This document shows, in pieces, positions 24,438-33,526 of a stretch of 64,000 bases of DNA. How positions within the stretch are numbered: the first letter of the stretch is position 1; each line of letters begins with the position of its first letter. The translations under genes and the position numbers were made by a program. The stretch is from contig NZ_JAMXMC010000014.1 in NCBI RefSeq assembly GCF_024055665.1, positions 1-64,000 on the forward strand. Reading direction: 5' to 3'. The notes under the pieces were generated by a model. That model searched no databases and was not told where the DNA came from. It was given only the letters and a program-made list of their open reading frames with translations. The DNA comes from Ideonella oryzae (GTDB lineage Bacteria > Pseudomonadota > Gammaproteobacteria > Burkholderiales > Burkholderiaceae_C).

Positions 24438-25967
24438 ATGCCGGAACACCTGCGTGCGCTTGTCATCATCCTGGCGGCCAGCTTGCCCATCTGGCTCTGG
24501 GGGCGGCGGCTGTTCGCAGGGCTGGACACCTCGGCGGTCTACACCCAGCGGTTTCGGCTGTGGATTTTTTCGCTGCTGCTGGCGTTCCTGTCGCACAGCT
24601 TCTGGCTGTTCGTGATCGGACTGCTGCTGTTCCTCTGGCTCTCGCCTCGGGATCCCTACCCGTTCTCCGTCTACCTGCTTCTGCTGTTTCTGTTGCCATC
24701 GTTTCCGGTGCGCATCGATGGCTTTGGTGGGCTCAACTACCTGCTGGACATCAACCTGCCCAGGCTGCTCTCGCTGTTGCTGTTGTTGCCGTGGTGGATC
24801 CGGCAGAGGCCGGCAGCGGGGGAGCCCCGGTTCGGCAGCGGCTGGGCCGACCGTTGCCTGCTGATCTATCTGCTCCTGCAGTTCGTCTTGCAGTTGTCCG
24901 TCGACACGTTCACGAACAGTGCCCGCTTCGCGATCTACAACTTCCTGGATGTCTTCCTGCCCTATGTGGCGGCCACCCGTGCCATGGCGAAGCTGGAGCG
25001 TGCTCAGGATGCGATCCTGTCACTGCTTCTGGCGGTGATGCTGATGTCTCCTTTGGCCGTCTTTGAGTGGGCCAAGAAGTGGCTGCTGTACAACAGCCTG
25101 GTGGGCGCCATGGGCGTGGACCCCTGGGGCATGGGCGGCTACCTCATGCGAGGCGAGTCCCTTCGGGCCATGGTCACCACCGGACACGCCCTGGCACTGG
25201 GCTTTGTGATGGCCCTGGCCTTGGCCCTGTGCGCGGCTGTTCAGCCTCTGATGAATCGCCGGGATCACTGGATCCTTTGTGCCTGTGTGGGCGCCGGCCT
25301 GCTGGCGCCGGTGTCGCGGGGCCCCTGGGTGGGGGCCGCCGTCATCGTCGGTGTGCTGGTCCTGACCAGTCCGGCGTGGGGGCGCCGGCTGGCGCAGCTG
25401 GCGGGCGTGGTGCTGGGGTCGGCGTTGCTGTTGTCTGTCACGCCCTGGGGGGCCTCGGTGGTGGACCTGCTTCCCTTCATCGGCAAGGTTGATGAATTCA
25501 ACGTCACCTACCGTGAACGATTGATCGATGCCTCACTCGCGGTGATCGCGAAGAATCCCTTCTTTGGCAGCTTTGACTTCCTCTCGGCCAGCGAGATGCA
25601 GGACATGATCCAGGGTGAAGGCATCGTGGACATCGTGAACAGCTATCTCCAGGTGGCGCTGGCCTATGGTGGTGTGGGTCTGGTCCTGTTCGCGGGGGTC
25701 TTCGTCTGCGCGCTTTGGGGAGCCGTGCGTGCCTGGCTGGCGCTCAGAGCGGACCCGATGATGGGGGCCATGGGGCGGAGCTTGATCGCGGCGATGATCG
25801 GTGTGATCGTGATGATCACGACCGTCAGCAGCATCAACAACATTCCCATCCTCTACTGGATGCTGTCGGGGCTGTGTGTGGGGTATGCGAGGCTGGGATA
25901 TTTGCCAACCTGGCGCAGGAGCACCCCTCGGCAACACATGACTGATTCGCTCCCGATGGGGGCCTGA
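24438..25967 (+). CDS. Polysaccharide polymerase / O-antigen ligase-like membrane protein (Wzy/WaaL family)
   Basis: A 509-residue integral membrane protein with about ten to twelve hydrophobic segments spread over its length and a longer polar loop near 340-410 (VDEFNVTYRERLIDASLAVI, FFGSFDF), the pattern of the Wzy_C/O-antigen ligase family. Its place after Wzz and its ATPase, in a locus that also encodes a Wzx flippase, supports a polymerase that joins repeat units at the periplasmic face. It could instead be a ligase that moves finished chains to an acceptor. Sequence alone does not decide. Confidence 0.82.
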   Translation: MPEHLRALVIILAASLPIWLWGRRLFAGLDTSAVYTQRFRLWIFSLLLAFLSHSFWLFVIGLLLFLWLSPRDPYPFSVYLLLLFLLPSFPVRIDGFGGLNYLLDINLPRLLSLLLLLPWWIRQRPAAGEPRFGSGWADRCLLIYLLLQFVLQLSVDTFTNSARFAIYNFLDVFLPYVAATRAMAKLERAQDAILSLLLAVMLMSPLAVFEWAKKWLLYNSLVGAMGVDPWGMGGYLMRGESLRAMVTTGHALALGFVMALALALCAAVQPLMNRRDHWILCACVGAGLLAPVSRGPWVGAAVIVGVLVLTSPAWGRRLAQLAGVVLGSALLLSVTPWGASVVDLLPFIGKVDEFNVTYRERLIDASLAVIAKNPFFGSFDFLSASEMQDMIQGEGIVDIVNSYLQVALAYGGVGLVLFAGVFVCALWGAVRAWLALRADPMMGAMGRSLIAAMIGVIVMITTVSSINNIPILYWMLSGLCVGYARLGYLPTWRRSTPRQHMTDSLPMGA

Positions 25968-26036
25968 GGAAGTTTCTCGCGGCGGTCCAGCGGTTGGACG
26001 CTGAGAGAGCGGGTTCGTGAGCGGAGATTGGCAGAC

Positions 26037-26915
26037 ATGCCCGAGTTTGGTGTTCTGACGTTGGCGACCAACAGCGATTACCTCAAGGCCATTGGGTTGG
26101 CCTTGTCGTTGCGGGTCACCAACCCCGATGTCCCCCTGGCCATCGCCTGCAGCGCATCGGTCGCCGAGAAGGCCGGGCGCTTTTTCGACCATGTGATTCC
26201 GGAGCAAGCCGGTTTGCGCGGCTTTGTGCACAAGGTCTATCTGGATCGGTATTCGCCCTTCGAGCGCACACTGTTTCTCGATTCGGATGTGCTGGTGTTC
26301 AAGGACCTGCAACCCTTCGTTGAGCGCTGGAAGGGGCGTGCGTATTGCGCTTGCGGGGACTACCTGTCGGAAGGTGTGAGTCCCTTTGGACTGGACCGTG
26401 CCATGGTGCTGTCAAAAATTGGCAAGGATCGTCTGGTCTTCATTGACGGGGCGGGTCATGCCTATTTCGAAAAGCCGGCCTGCGTTGAAGTCTTTGAGAC
26501 GGCGCGCGAGGTGACCGGGCACTACAGGGAGTTGGCGGGTGCTATTCGCTATGCCGACGAAGACGTCATGGCCATCGCGATGACGATGCTCGGTCTTTCG
26601 CCGACCCCTGATCAGGACTTCCTGGCGCGGTACCTCAGCGCAAGGCCGGGCACCATGCGCATGGATGCGACGGCCGGCGTGTGTGAGTTCATCGCCGTCA
26701 CCACCGGGCGGCCCTTCGCGCCCTGCATGGTCCATTTCGCCGCGAACGAAGCTGCGGTGCCGTACACCCGGCAACTGCTTGCCTTGTTCAAGAAGTTTGG
26801 CGTGCCAACCGAGGGCCTCTGGACACAGGGTGTTCAAGACTGGTGGGCCTGGAATGTCCGGCTGCCCGTGCACCGTGTCGCAAGCTGGGCCCGCGGGCAG
26901 TTGGGGTGGGCCTGA
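26037..26915 (+). CDS. GT8-like nucleotide-sugar glycosyltransferase
   Basis: A 292-residue GT-A transferase. It begins with FGVLTLATNSDYLKAIGLALSLR and has RTLFLDSDVLVF with the metal-binding DSD at 82-84, then YADEDVMAIAM further on, resembling family 8 galactosyl/glucosyltransferases. The ATG at 26037, preceded by GGAG, is a better start than the in-frame TTG at 26028. It lies 69 bases after the Wzy gene and three bases before the flippase. It would add one sugar of the EPS repeat unit; the donor is unknown. Confidence 0.75.
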   Translation: MPEFGVLTLATNSDYLKAIGLALSLRVTNPDVPLAIACSASVAEKAGRFFDHVIPEQAGLRGFVHKVYLDRYSPFERTLFLDSDVLVFKDLQPFVERWKGRAYCACGDYLSEGVSPFGLDRAMVLSKIGKDRLVFIDGAGHAYFEKPACVEVFETAREVTGHYRELAGAIRYADEDVMAIAMTMLGLSPTPDQDFLARYLSARPGTMRMDATAGVCEFIAVTTGRPFAPCMVHFAANEAAVPYTRQLLALFKKFGVPTEGLWTQGVQDWWAWNVRLPVHRVASWARGQLGWA

Positions 26916-26918
26916 GGC

Positions 26919-28322
26919 ATGGGCAATGCTGTCGTGAACCCAAGCGGGCTGATGCCGGAAATCTCCGAGTCGGAGACGGCGGTGTTGCCTGCCGAGGCGA
27001 CGGGGGCGCCGGAGCCCGGGCTGATCCGACGCTCCTTGACGGGGGGGGCCTGGACTCTCTTCGCCTATGGTGGCGCGCAGGTGCTCCGGCTGGTCAGCAA
27101 CCTGGTGCTGACGCGCCTGCTGGCGCCAGAGTATTTTGGACAGATGGCCCTGGTGAATGTGTTCCTCATCGGCGTGAACATGTTCTCCGACCTGGGGCTG
27201 GGTCCCAGCGTGGTTCAGAGCGAGCGCGGCGGGGAGCGCCGCTTCCTGAACACCGCCTGGACCCTCCAGGGCATGCGCGGCGCACTCATCTGGCTTCTCT
27301 GCATTGCCGGCGCCTGGCCCTTCGCGCACTTCTACCGCGATCCCATGCTGGTCCCGCTGGTCATCGTCACCGGTTTGACGGCCGTGATCTCCGGGTTGAA
27401 CTCCACCAAGCTGCTGACCGCCTTCCGGGAGATTTCCATCGGCCGGGTGACCCTGATCGAGCTGGGCAGTCAGATCCTCACGGTGGCGGCCACGGTGGCC
27501 TTTGCCAGTGTGTATTCCAGCGTGTGGGCCCTGGTCAATGCCGCCTTGTTCGGGGCCATTCTCAAGATGTTGGCCAGTCACTACCTGATTCCGGGCCCCA
27601 ACGACCGATGGGCTTGGGATGCCGCGGCCGTGCATGAGCTCATCGGCTTCGGCAAGTGGATCTTCCTCAGCACCGTGCTGAGTTTTGCCACGAACAGTGC
27701 AGCCAGCCTGATCCTGGGTCGCTTTGTCAGCATGACCGAGGTGGGGGTCTTTTCCATCGCGGTCACCCTGGCCAGCGTGGTGGGACAGGCGTATGAGCAG
27801 ATCGGCTCCAAGGTGCTGTTCCCGCTCTATGCCAAGCTCAAGACTGAGGCCTTGCCCCAGTTGCGGACGAGGGTGGCCAAGATCCGCTTGAGCATGATGG
27901 CCTTGTTCGTTCCGCCGCTGTGGGTGCTGTCGGTGTTCGGTCAGCAGGTGGTCAATCTGCTGCTCGATCACCGCTACCACGATGGCGGGTGGATCCTGCG
28001 CCTGTTTGCCAGCTGTGCCATACCCTCGATCGTGACGGGCATCGGTCCCTTCTATCTGGCGCTGGGCAACTCCAGGTTGATGATGCTGAACTCCGCCATC
28101 CGCCTGGTGCTGTACGTCGCCAGTGCGTTCACCGGGCTGTGGTGGGGCGGGACGCATGGCCTGATCGTAGGCATCGCCGCCCACAGCTTGGGCATGTACG
28201 TGGTGGATGCCACGATCCAGTGGCGTTACCGGATCTGGATTCCAGCGCTGGATGCGCTGGGGCTGGGGGTGTCGGCGGCCGTGGTGCTCATGGGGACCCG
28301 GTGGCAAGGGGCCTTCTGGTGA
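26919..28322 (+). CDS. Wzx-type lipopolysaccharide/EPS flippase
   Basis: A 467-residue membrane protein of the polysaccharide transporter (MATE/MOP) family with about twelve hydrophobic segments. The start of the core, GGAWTLFAYGGAQVLRLVSNLVLTRLLAPEYFG, is characteristic, as is FSDLGLGPSVVQSE in the first loop. It flips the lipid-linked repeat unit across the inner membrane for polymerisation. With the nearby Wzy and Wzz genes this defines a Wzx/Wzy-dependent pathway. About 35 polar residues precede the first helix. Confidence 0.92.
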   Translation: MGNAVVNPSGLMPEISESETAVLPAEATGAPEPGLIRRSLTGGAWTLFAYGGAQVLRLVSNLVLTRLLAPEYFGQMALVNVFLIGVNMFSDLGLGPSVVQSERGGERRFLNTAWTLQGMRGALIWLLCIAGAWPFAHFYRDPMLVPLVIVTGLTAVISGLNSTKLLTAFREISIGRVTLIELGSQILTVAATVAFASVYSSVWALVNAALFGAILKMLASHYLIPGPNDRWAWDAAAVHELIGFGKWIFLSTVLSFATNSAASLILGRFVSMTEVGVFSIAVTLASVVGQAYEQIGSKVLFPLYAKLKTEALPQLRTRVAKIRLSMMALFVPPLWVLSVFGQQVVNLLLDHRYHDGGWILRLFASCAIPSIVTGIGPFYLALGNSRLMMLNSAIRLVLYVASAFTGLWWGGTHGLIVGIAAHSLGMYVVDATIQWRYRIWIPALDALGLGVSAAVVLMGTRWQGAFW

Positions 28323-28327
28323 GCGCG

Positions 28328-29083
28328 ATGCCGCAGGTCACCTCCCGCCACGTGTTGCTGTTGACGGCCACGGTGAGCCCGGCCGAGGGGCAACCCACCT
28401 TGGCCCTGCGCGACCCCGCCGAGCGTTTGGCCGAGTATGAGAGCGCGCTGGCCTTCTACCAGGGATTGCTGGTTCAAGGGGTGCTGCGGGCCATCGTCTT
28501 CGGTGAGAACTCCGGCTACGAGCTGACTCGGCTGGCCGCCAAGTTCCCCCATCCGGGCATTGAGTGGGTGGCCCTGGCGCCGCAGCAGCAGGCGCTGCGT
28601 TTCCACCGGGGCTATGCGGAGTTCCAGCTGATCGATGCGCTGTTTGCACGATCCCGTGTCTTGTCCTCGCTGGGGGACGATGCCCTGGTCTGGAAGGTGT
28701 CCGGGCGCTATGTGGTGGCCAATCTCGCCGCGCTGACACGTTCGGCACCGCGGCATGTGGACTTCTACGTGATGGCCGATCACCAATGGGTCGAGATGAG
28801 CGTGATGGCCTGGAGTGCCAAAGGATACCGGGCCATCGTCCGGGGCCTGTACACGCAGTTTGCGTCTCAAGAGCCGCCCGAGTTGATCCTGCGTCGACAT
28901 CTCGGTGAGCCCGTGAGGACCGATGTCAAATGCGTGCTGTCCTTCCGCTGGCCCGTTCGCCTGTTTGGGCGCCGTGGGACCGATGGCAGCCCGTATGAGG
29001 GCCGTCGCACACGCTATCGGTTTGCGCTGCTGGCCGGGTGGAAGTCGCTGTGCCTGCCATGGCGGCGGTGGCGGGATGTCTGA
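28328..29083 (+). CDS. EPS-locus protein of unknown function, possible GT-A-like transferase
   Basis: A soluble protein of 251 residues. The ATG at 28328 has GGTGAG five bases upstream; a GTG at 28319 overlapping the flippase stop is an alternative. It has no membrane segment. The pattern LLLTATVSP near the start, an acidic helix, and LVWKVSGRYVVANL near 120 recall the core of small capsule glycosyltransferases that carry a K-x-T/S-G-R-Y motif, but no clear DxD is present. I cannot assign a function. Its position between the flippase and a GT2 gene makes a sugar-transfer or assembly role likely. Confidence 0.6.
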   Translation: MPQVTSRHVLLLTATVSPAEGQPTLALRDPAERLAEYESALAFYQGLLVQGVLRAIVFGENSGYELTRLAAKFPHPGIEWVALAPQQQALRFHRGYAEFQLIDALFARSRVLSSLGDDALVWKVSGRYVVANLAALTRSAPRHVDFYVMADHQWVEMSVMAWSAKGYRAIVRGLYTQFASQEPPELILRRHLGEPVRTDVKCVLSFRWPVRLFGRRGTDGSPYEGRRTRYRFALLAGWKSLCLPWRRWRDV

Positions 29084-29101
29084 AATGCCATGGAGGTGGC
29101 C

Positions 29102-30064
29102 ATGAATTCGAGGGTCTCCGAGCCGGTGAGCGCACTGGACTCCGGCCGGGAGTTGCTTCAGACCGGCGCGCGCTACGTGCTGATCTCGCCCTGCCGCAAT
29201 GAGGCGGACTACATGCGACGGACGCTGGACAGCGTGATCGCGCAATCCTGTCCGCCTGCCTGCTGGGTGATCGTCGATGACGGCTCCACAGATGCCACGC
29301 CGGCGATCCTGGCGGAGTACGCACAGCGGCATGACTGGATCCGGATCGTGACCCGTCCGGACCGCGGACGTCGTTCGGTGGGCCCCGGTGTGATCGATGC
29401 CTTCTACGCGGGCTTCGACACCATCGACCCGAATGCGTTCGACTTCCTGTGCAAGCTGGACCTCGATCTCTCGCTGCCGCTGCGCTACTTCGAGCGACTG
29501 ATGGAGAAGATGCAGGCGGACCCGAGCATCGCCACCTGCAGCGGCAAGGCCTATCTGGAGGAGGACGGGCGGCTGGTCAACGAGCGCCATGGTGACGACA
29601 CCTCGCTGGGCATGACCAAGTTCTACAGGACCCGCTGCTTCCTGGCCATCGGCGGCTTTGTCCGCGAGGTGATGTGGGACGGCATCGACTGCCATCGCTG
29701 TCGCATGCTCGGCTGGAAGGCCTGCAGCTGGGATGAGCCCGACCTGCGTTTCATCCACCTCCGGCCGATGGGATCCAGCCAGAGCGGCATCCTGACCGGA
29801 CGGATGCGCCATGGCTTTGGTCAGTACTTCATGGGGACAGGGCTTCTTTTCATGGCGGCCAGTGCCGCTGGACGCATCAACCAGAAGCCCTACCTGGTCG
29901 GCAGCCTGGCCATGCTGTGGGGTTGGCTGCGCAGCGCCTTGCTGCGCCTGCCGCGCTACGAGGATCCGCAGTTCCGGGCGTATCTGCGGCGCTATCAGTG
30001 GCTCGCGCTGTGGCATGGCAAGCAACGCGCGGCGGAGTTGATGGCGTCGGGAGTGCGCAGTTGA
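29102..30064 (+). CDS. Family 2 glycosyltransferase
   Basis: A 320-residue GT2 enzyme with YVLISPCRNEADYMRRTL, WVIVDDGSTDAT and LCKLDLDLSLP (the DxD region), followed by acceptor-side motifs including MWDGIDCHRCRMLGWKA. A strong GGAGG five bases before the ATG at 29102 decides the start over the ATG at 29090. One moderately hydrophobic stretch near 240-280 may touch the membrane. It probably adds a sugar to the EPS repeat unit. Homologues in EPS loci act on lipid-linked intermediates at the cytoplasmic face. Confidence 0.86.
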   Translation: MNSRVSEPVSALDSGRELLQTGARYVLISPCRNEADYMRRTLDSVIAQSCPPACWVIVDDGSTDATPAILAEYAQRHDWIRIVTRPDRGRRSVGPGVIDAFYAGFDTIDPNAFDFLCKLDLDLSLPLRYFERLMEKMQADPSIATCSGKAYLEEDGRLVNERHGDDTSLGMTKFYRTRCFLAIGGFVREVMWDGIDCHRCRMLGWKACSWDEPDLRFIHLRPMGSSQSGILTGRMRHGFGQYFMGTGLLFMAASAAGRINQKPYLVGSLAMLWGWLRSALLRLPRYEDPQFRAYLRRYQWLALWHGKQRAAELMASGVRS

Positions 30065-30122
30065 ATCCATCCGAATGGCGGCGCAGTGTGTCGCGTGAAA
30101 TGAAGCAGCAAGGACGGCATCG

Positions 30123-30962
30123 ATGAGACTTCCCAATCTCAGTTTCCTGGCGCGGGTGGGGCAGGTGCGGGCGATCCAATCCCGCTACGAGACCCCGGAG
30201 AACCGCAACCCGGATCACATGGCGGTTCGCCTGCTGCCGGGCGGGAAACGCCTGGAATGCGCGGTGCGGGGCCGCTGGTTCCTGAATCGCTTGAGGGCCG
30301 AGCCCTTCTACGCCTACCTGCTGGCGCGCACCCGCTACTACGACCAGGTTTTTCTGGACGCTGTGGACCGCGGCGTCGATCACATCCTGAATCTGGGTTG
30401 TGGTGGTGACACCCGGGCCTACCGCTTCGAGGCCCTGTTGACGGCGCGTGGTGTCGGGGTGGTGGAGCTCGACCAGCCTGCGGCGATTGCCAGCAAGCAG
30501 GCGCTGGCCAGGGCGCGCCTGGGGGGCGGCGCTCACGTGACCTATCTGCCGCTGGATCTCAACGCACCCGTCAGCCCCGAGCTGAGCGCCTGGATGGACG
30601 CCCATGCCGGGGGGCGCTGGCTGGTGATGCTCGAAGGGGTCAGTCCCTACGTCGAGAAGACCCGATTCGAGGCCTTTCTGCAAGACCTGGCGCGACGCCT
30701 GGGCCCAGAGGGTGTGTTGGCCTACGACTTCAAGCGGCCCGAGGTGGTCCAGGATTTCGGTCGCAGTGAGCGGACTGTCGAGCCGTTTCGCCTGCCAGCA
30801 GACCGGGCGCAGGTGGCGGACTTCCATGCCCGGCTCGGCTATCGCACGCTGCATTTCGAGACCAGTGCGGCGCTGTGCTTTCGCCTGGCGGGGCCACTGC
30901 TGGCCGATGGCTGCCCCATCTTCGATGAAGACAGCCTGATCCAACTCTCGCCCAGCTCCTGA
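30123..30962 (+). CDS. SAM-dependent methyltransferase of the LCMT/PPM1-like family
   Basis: A 279-residue class I methyltransferase. It has RTRYYDQVFLDAV with RYYD at 71-74, the SAM loop LNLGCGGDTRAYRF at about 89-102, VVELDQP (the acidic residue that binds ribose), and LEGVSPYV near 183. These are marks of the leucine carboxyl methyltransferase/TcmP group, which methylates carboxyl or hydroxyl groups of small molecules and proteins. It sits inside the glycosyltransferase run, so it may methylate a sugar, a uronic acid carboxyl or a peptide carboxyl. The substrate is unknown. Confidence 0.78.
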   Translation: MRLPNLSFLARVGQVRAIQSRYETPENRNPDHMAVRLLPGGKRLECAVRGRWFLNRLRAEPFYAYLLARTRYYDQVFLDAVDRGVDHILNLGCGGDTRAYRFEALLTARGVGVVELDQPAAIASKQALARARLGGGAHVTYLPLDLNAPVSPELSAWMDAHAGGRWLVMLEGVSPYVEKTRFEAFLQDLARRLGPEGVLAYDFKRPEVVQDFGRSERTVEPFRLPADRAQVADFHARLGYRTLHFETSAALCFRLAGPLLADGCPIFDEDSLIQLSPSS

Positions 30963-30998
30963 AGGGGGCAAAGTCTGCCAGCCCGCCCAGAGCCACCC

Positions 30999-32228
30999 AT
31001 GCGCATCGCCTATTTCGTCAACCAGTATCCCAAGGTGAGCCACACCTTCATCCGAAGGGAGATCCAGGCGCTGGAAGCCCTGGGCCTCTCGGTGGAGCGC
31101 ATTGCCTTGCGGTCACCGGTGGAGGAACTGGTCGACCCGCAGGACCTGGTGGAACTGGGCCGCACGCGGCTGCTGCTGGATGCCCCCATGCGAGAGTTCC
31201 TGTGGGCCATGCTGACGGCGCTGCCCCGTTGGCCCGCGGCGTGGCGGCTGATGGCACGGCTGGCCTGGCGCAACCGCATCCCGGTGGCCAAGCTGGGCAT
31301 TGCCTTTGCTGAGGCCTGCCTGCTCAAGGCCTGGCTCCAGCACGGCGCGGTCAGCCATGTGCATGTGCACTTCGGGACCAACTCGGCCCTGGTCATGCTG
31401 CTGTGCCGGTCCCTGGGGGGCCCGGGCTACAGCATGACGGTGCACGGGCCGGAGGAATTCGATGCTCCCCATGCCCTGGCGCTGACGGAAAAAGCCAAGA
31501 GCGCGCGGTTCGTCGTGGCCATTTCCTCGTTTGGCCGGAGCCAGTTGATGCGCTGGCTCGATCCCGCCGACTGGCCCAAGGTGCAGGTCGTGCATTGCGG
31601 GCTGGACAGCACCTACTGGGCCCGCGCCAAGGTACCCGTCCCCGCGGGGGAGCCGGCTCAATTGGTCTGCGTCGGGCGGCTCAGCCCGGAGAAGGGGCAG
31701 ATCCTGCTGCTGCAGGCGCTGCGAAAGGCGCTGGACCAGGGCGCCGATCTTCGGGTGGTGCTCGCGGGTGATGGCCCAATGCGACCGCAATTGGAGTCGG
31801 ACATCCGTGCACTGAACCTGGCCGATCATGTCTGCATCACGGGCTGGATCGGCAACACCGAAGTTCAGGACCTGTTGCTGGCATCACGTGCACTGGTGTC
31901 CGCGAGCTTCGCCGAAGGCCTGCCGGTGGTGATGATGGAAGCCCTGGCCCTGCGGCGGCCTGTTCTGGGAACCTGTGTGGCAGGCATCCCCGAACTGGTG
32001 GAGCCGGGGCGCAGTGGCTGGCTGGTGCCGGCCGGGGATGTCGAGGCCCTGGCGCAGGCCATGCTGGCTGTGGCGCGGATGCCTGTGCCTGAGCTGGACG
32101 CCTGGGGCGAACATGGGTTCGCCCGGGCGCGGCAGCAGCACGCGGCCGAGACCGAAGCCGCCAAGCTGGCCCAGCTGTTGAAGGCCTGTGTTCCCCCCCT
32201 CGAGCGCTCGACGGAGACCCTGCCATGA
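30999..32228 (+). CDS. Family 4 glycosyltransferase (WcaL-like)
   Basis: A 409-residue GT-B enzyme. The N-terminal IAYFVNQYPKVSHTFIRREIQALEALG is typical of the colanic acid WcaL/AmsK subgroup. The C-terminal nucleotide-sugar domain has VCVGRLSPEKGQ and the EX7E motif with Glu306 and Glu314 (AEGLPVVMMEA). It would use a nucleotide-sugar donor to extend the repeat unit with retention of configuration. It overlaps the next gene by four bases (ATGA), so the two are coupled. Confidence 0.9.
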   Translation: MRIAYFVNQYPKVSHTFIRREIQALEALGLSVERIALRSPVEELVDPQDLVELGRTRLLLDAPMREFLWAMLTALPRWPAAWRLMARLAWRNRIPVAKLGIAFAEACLLKAWLQHGAVSHVHVHFGTNSALVMLLCRSLGGPGYSMTVHGPEEFDAPHALALTEKAKSARFVVAISSFGRSQLMRWLDPADWPKVQVVHCGLDSTYWARAKVPVPAGEPAQLVCVGRLSPEKGQILLLQALRKALDQGADLRVVLAGDGPMRPQLESDIRALNLADHVCITGWIGNTEVQDLLLASRALVSASFAEGLPVVMMEALALRRPVLGTCVAGIPELVEPGRSGWLVPAGDVEALAQAMLAVARMPVPELDAWGEHGFARARQQHAAETEAAKLAQLLKACVPPLERSTETLP

Positions 32229-33517
32229 ACCTCTCTGCCGGACAGCCGCAGGCCGGGCCTCCGACCCTGGCGCCGCCGGTGTTGCCGGGGCCTTGGCGGC
32301 AACGCTGGCGCAAGCTGGTCAGGGCCTGGCGCAGCCATCCGGGGACCTGGCCCTTGCGTCTGGTCTGGGCCCATGCGATGCGCTGGCTTGCGGGAACGCC
32401 CAGACCGGTCCGGGTGCTGCTGTGCAGTGACGAGCGCTTCTACACCAGTGAGCAGCAATGGGCCCCTGTCTGGCGGTGGGCGGGGGGGCTGGCGCGGCGC
32501 TGCGGCGTGGTGCTTTGCCACCGGCGGATCGAGCCCGGCCGGCCGGACGCGGTCAAGCACTGGGGGCAGTTTGATCTGATCGGCTTGAAGCTGGGGTTCA
32601 CCACGCCACAGGCGGAGGCCGTGGCCTGGGCGCGGCAACTCCGGGGTCAGTTGGCGGGGCCGGCGGCCCGTCTGGTGTATTTCGATGGCGACGACGATCT
32701 CAACGTGCAGTGGCCCGAACTGCTCGGGGAGGTCGACCGCTATGTGAAGAAGCACGCCTTTGCCGACCGTTCCGCCTATCTGCGTTCGTACCAAGGCAAG
32801 AGCAACCTCACTGACCACCTGAGCCGGACGCAGGGACTGGTGCTCACCGAACATGCGGTGCAGGCGTCCGAACCCTTGAATGCGGACCAGCTTGGCAAGA
32901 TCTCGGTGGGATGGAACATCGGGCTCGATGACAAGATCGTCGACCTGTTCCGCAGCCTTCCCGAGCCTCGCCTGGACGGGCGGTCGGTGGACATCGCCTC
33001 GCGTGCCTACGTGCCGCCCACGCTGTGGACACATGGCTTGCGTGCGCCGGTGGTCGAACAGCTTGAGCGGATGAGCGCCCGATTCCGGGTGATGGCCCCC
33101 CGCGACCGGGTGGGTCAGGCCCAGTACTACCGTGAGCTGCTCGATGCCAAGCTGTGCGTCAGCCCCTTCGGCTTCGGCGAGATCTGCTGGCGGGACTTCG
33201 AGGCCATCCTGTGTGGCTGCGTGCTGGTCAAGCCGGACATGGGGCATGTCCGGACGCAGCCGGATCTCTTCATCCCGGGGGAAACCTACTTGCCCGTGCG
33301 CTGGGACTATGCCGACCTGGCCGAGCAATGCGAGCAACTGCTGGCGGACGATGCGCGTCGCCAGGCCATGGCACGTCGCGCCCGGAGCGTGCTGGCTCAG
33401 GCGCTGGGCGAGGACTGGTTCCTGTCCCGGTTCACCGAACTGCTGCCGTCCCTCCCGCAAGGCAAGCTGGATCGGCGGGACGCCGAGATCTCCCGGAAAG
33501 GCGATCCGACACCGTAA
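32225..33517 (+). CDS. CgeB-like GT-B glycosyltransferase
   Basis: A 430-residue protein. The N-terminal half is divergent; it contains LVYFDGDDDLNVQWPELL. The C-terminal third carries the family hallmark SPFGFGEICWRDFEAILCGCVLVKPDMGH, close to the nucleotide-binding region of CgeB and related family 1 transferases, and then FIPGETYLPVRWDYADL. It is the last clear glycosyltransferase of the forward EPS run, and its start overlaps the GT4 gene by four bases. Donor and acceptor are unknown. Confidence 0.8.
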   Translation: MNLSAGQPQAGPPTLAPPVLPGPWRQRWRKLVRAWRSHPGTWPLRLVWAHAMRWLAGTPRPVRVLLCSDERFYTSEQQWAPVWRWAGGLARRCGVVLCHRRIEPGRPDAVKHWGQFDLIGLKLGFTTPQAEAVAWARQLRGQLAGPAARLVYFDGDDDLNVQWPELLGEVDRYVKKHAFADRSAYLRSYQGKSNLTDHLSRTQGLVLTEHAVQASEPLNADQLGKISVGWNIGLDDKIVDLFRSLPEPRLDGRSVDIASRAYVPPTLWTHGLRAPVVEQLERMSARFRVMAPRDRVGQAQYYRELLDAKLCVSPFGFGEICWRDFEAILCGCVLVKPDMGHVRTQPDLFIPGETYLPVRWDYADLAEQCEQLLADDARRQAMARRARSVLAQALGEDWFLSRFTELLPSLPQGKLDRRDAEISRKGDPTP

Positions 33518-33526
33518 CATCGGCCC

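Noticed and set aside
1-33517. Genomic island or prophage carrying the synthetase cassette
   Set aside because: No integrase, transposase, attachment repeat, tRNA junction or clear composition break was seen in the window.
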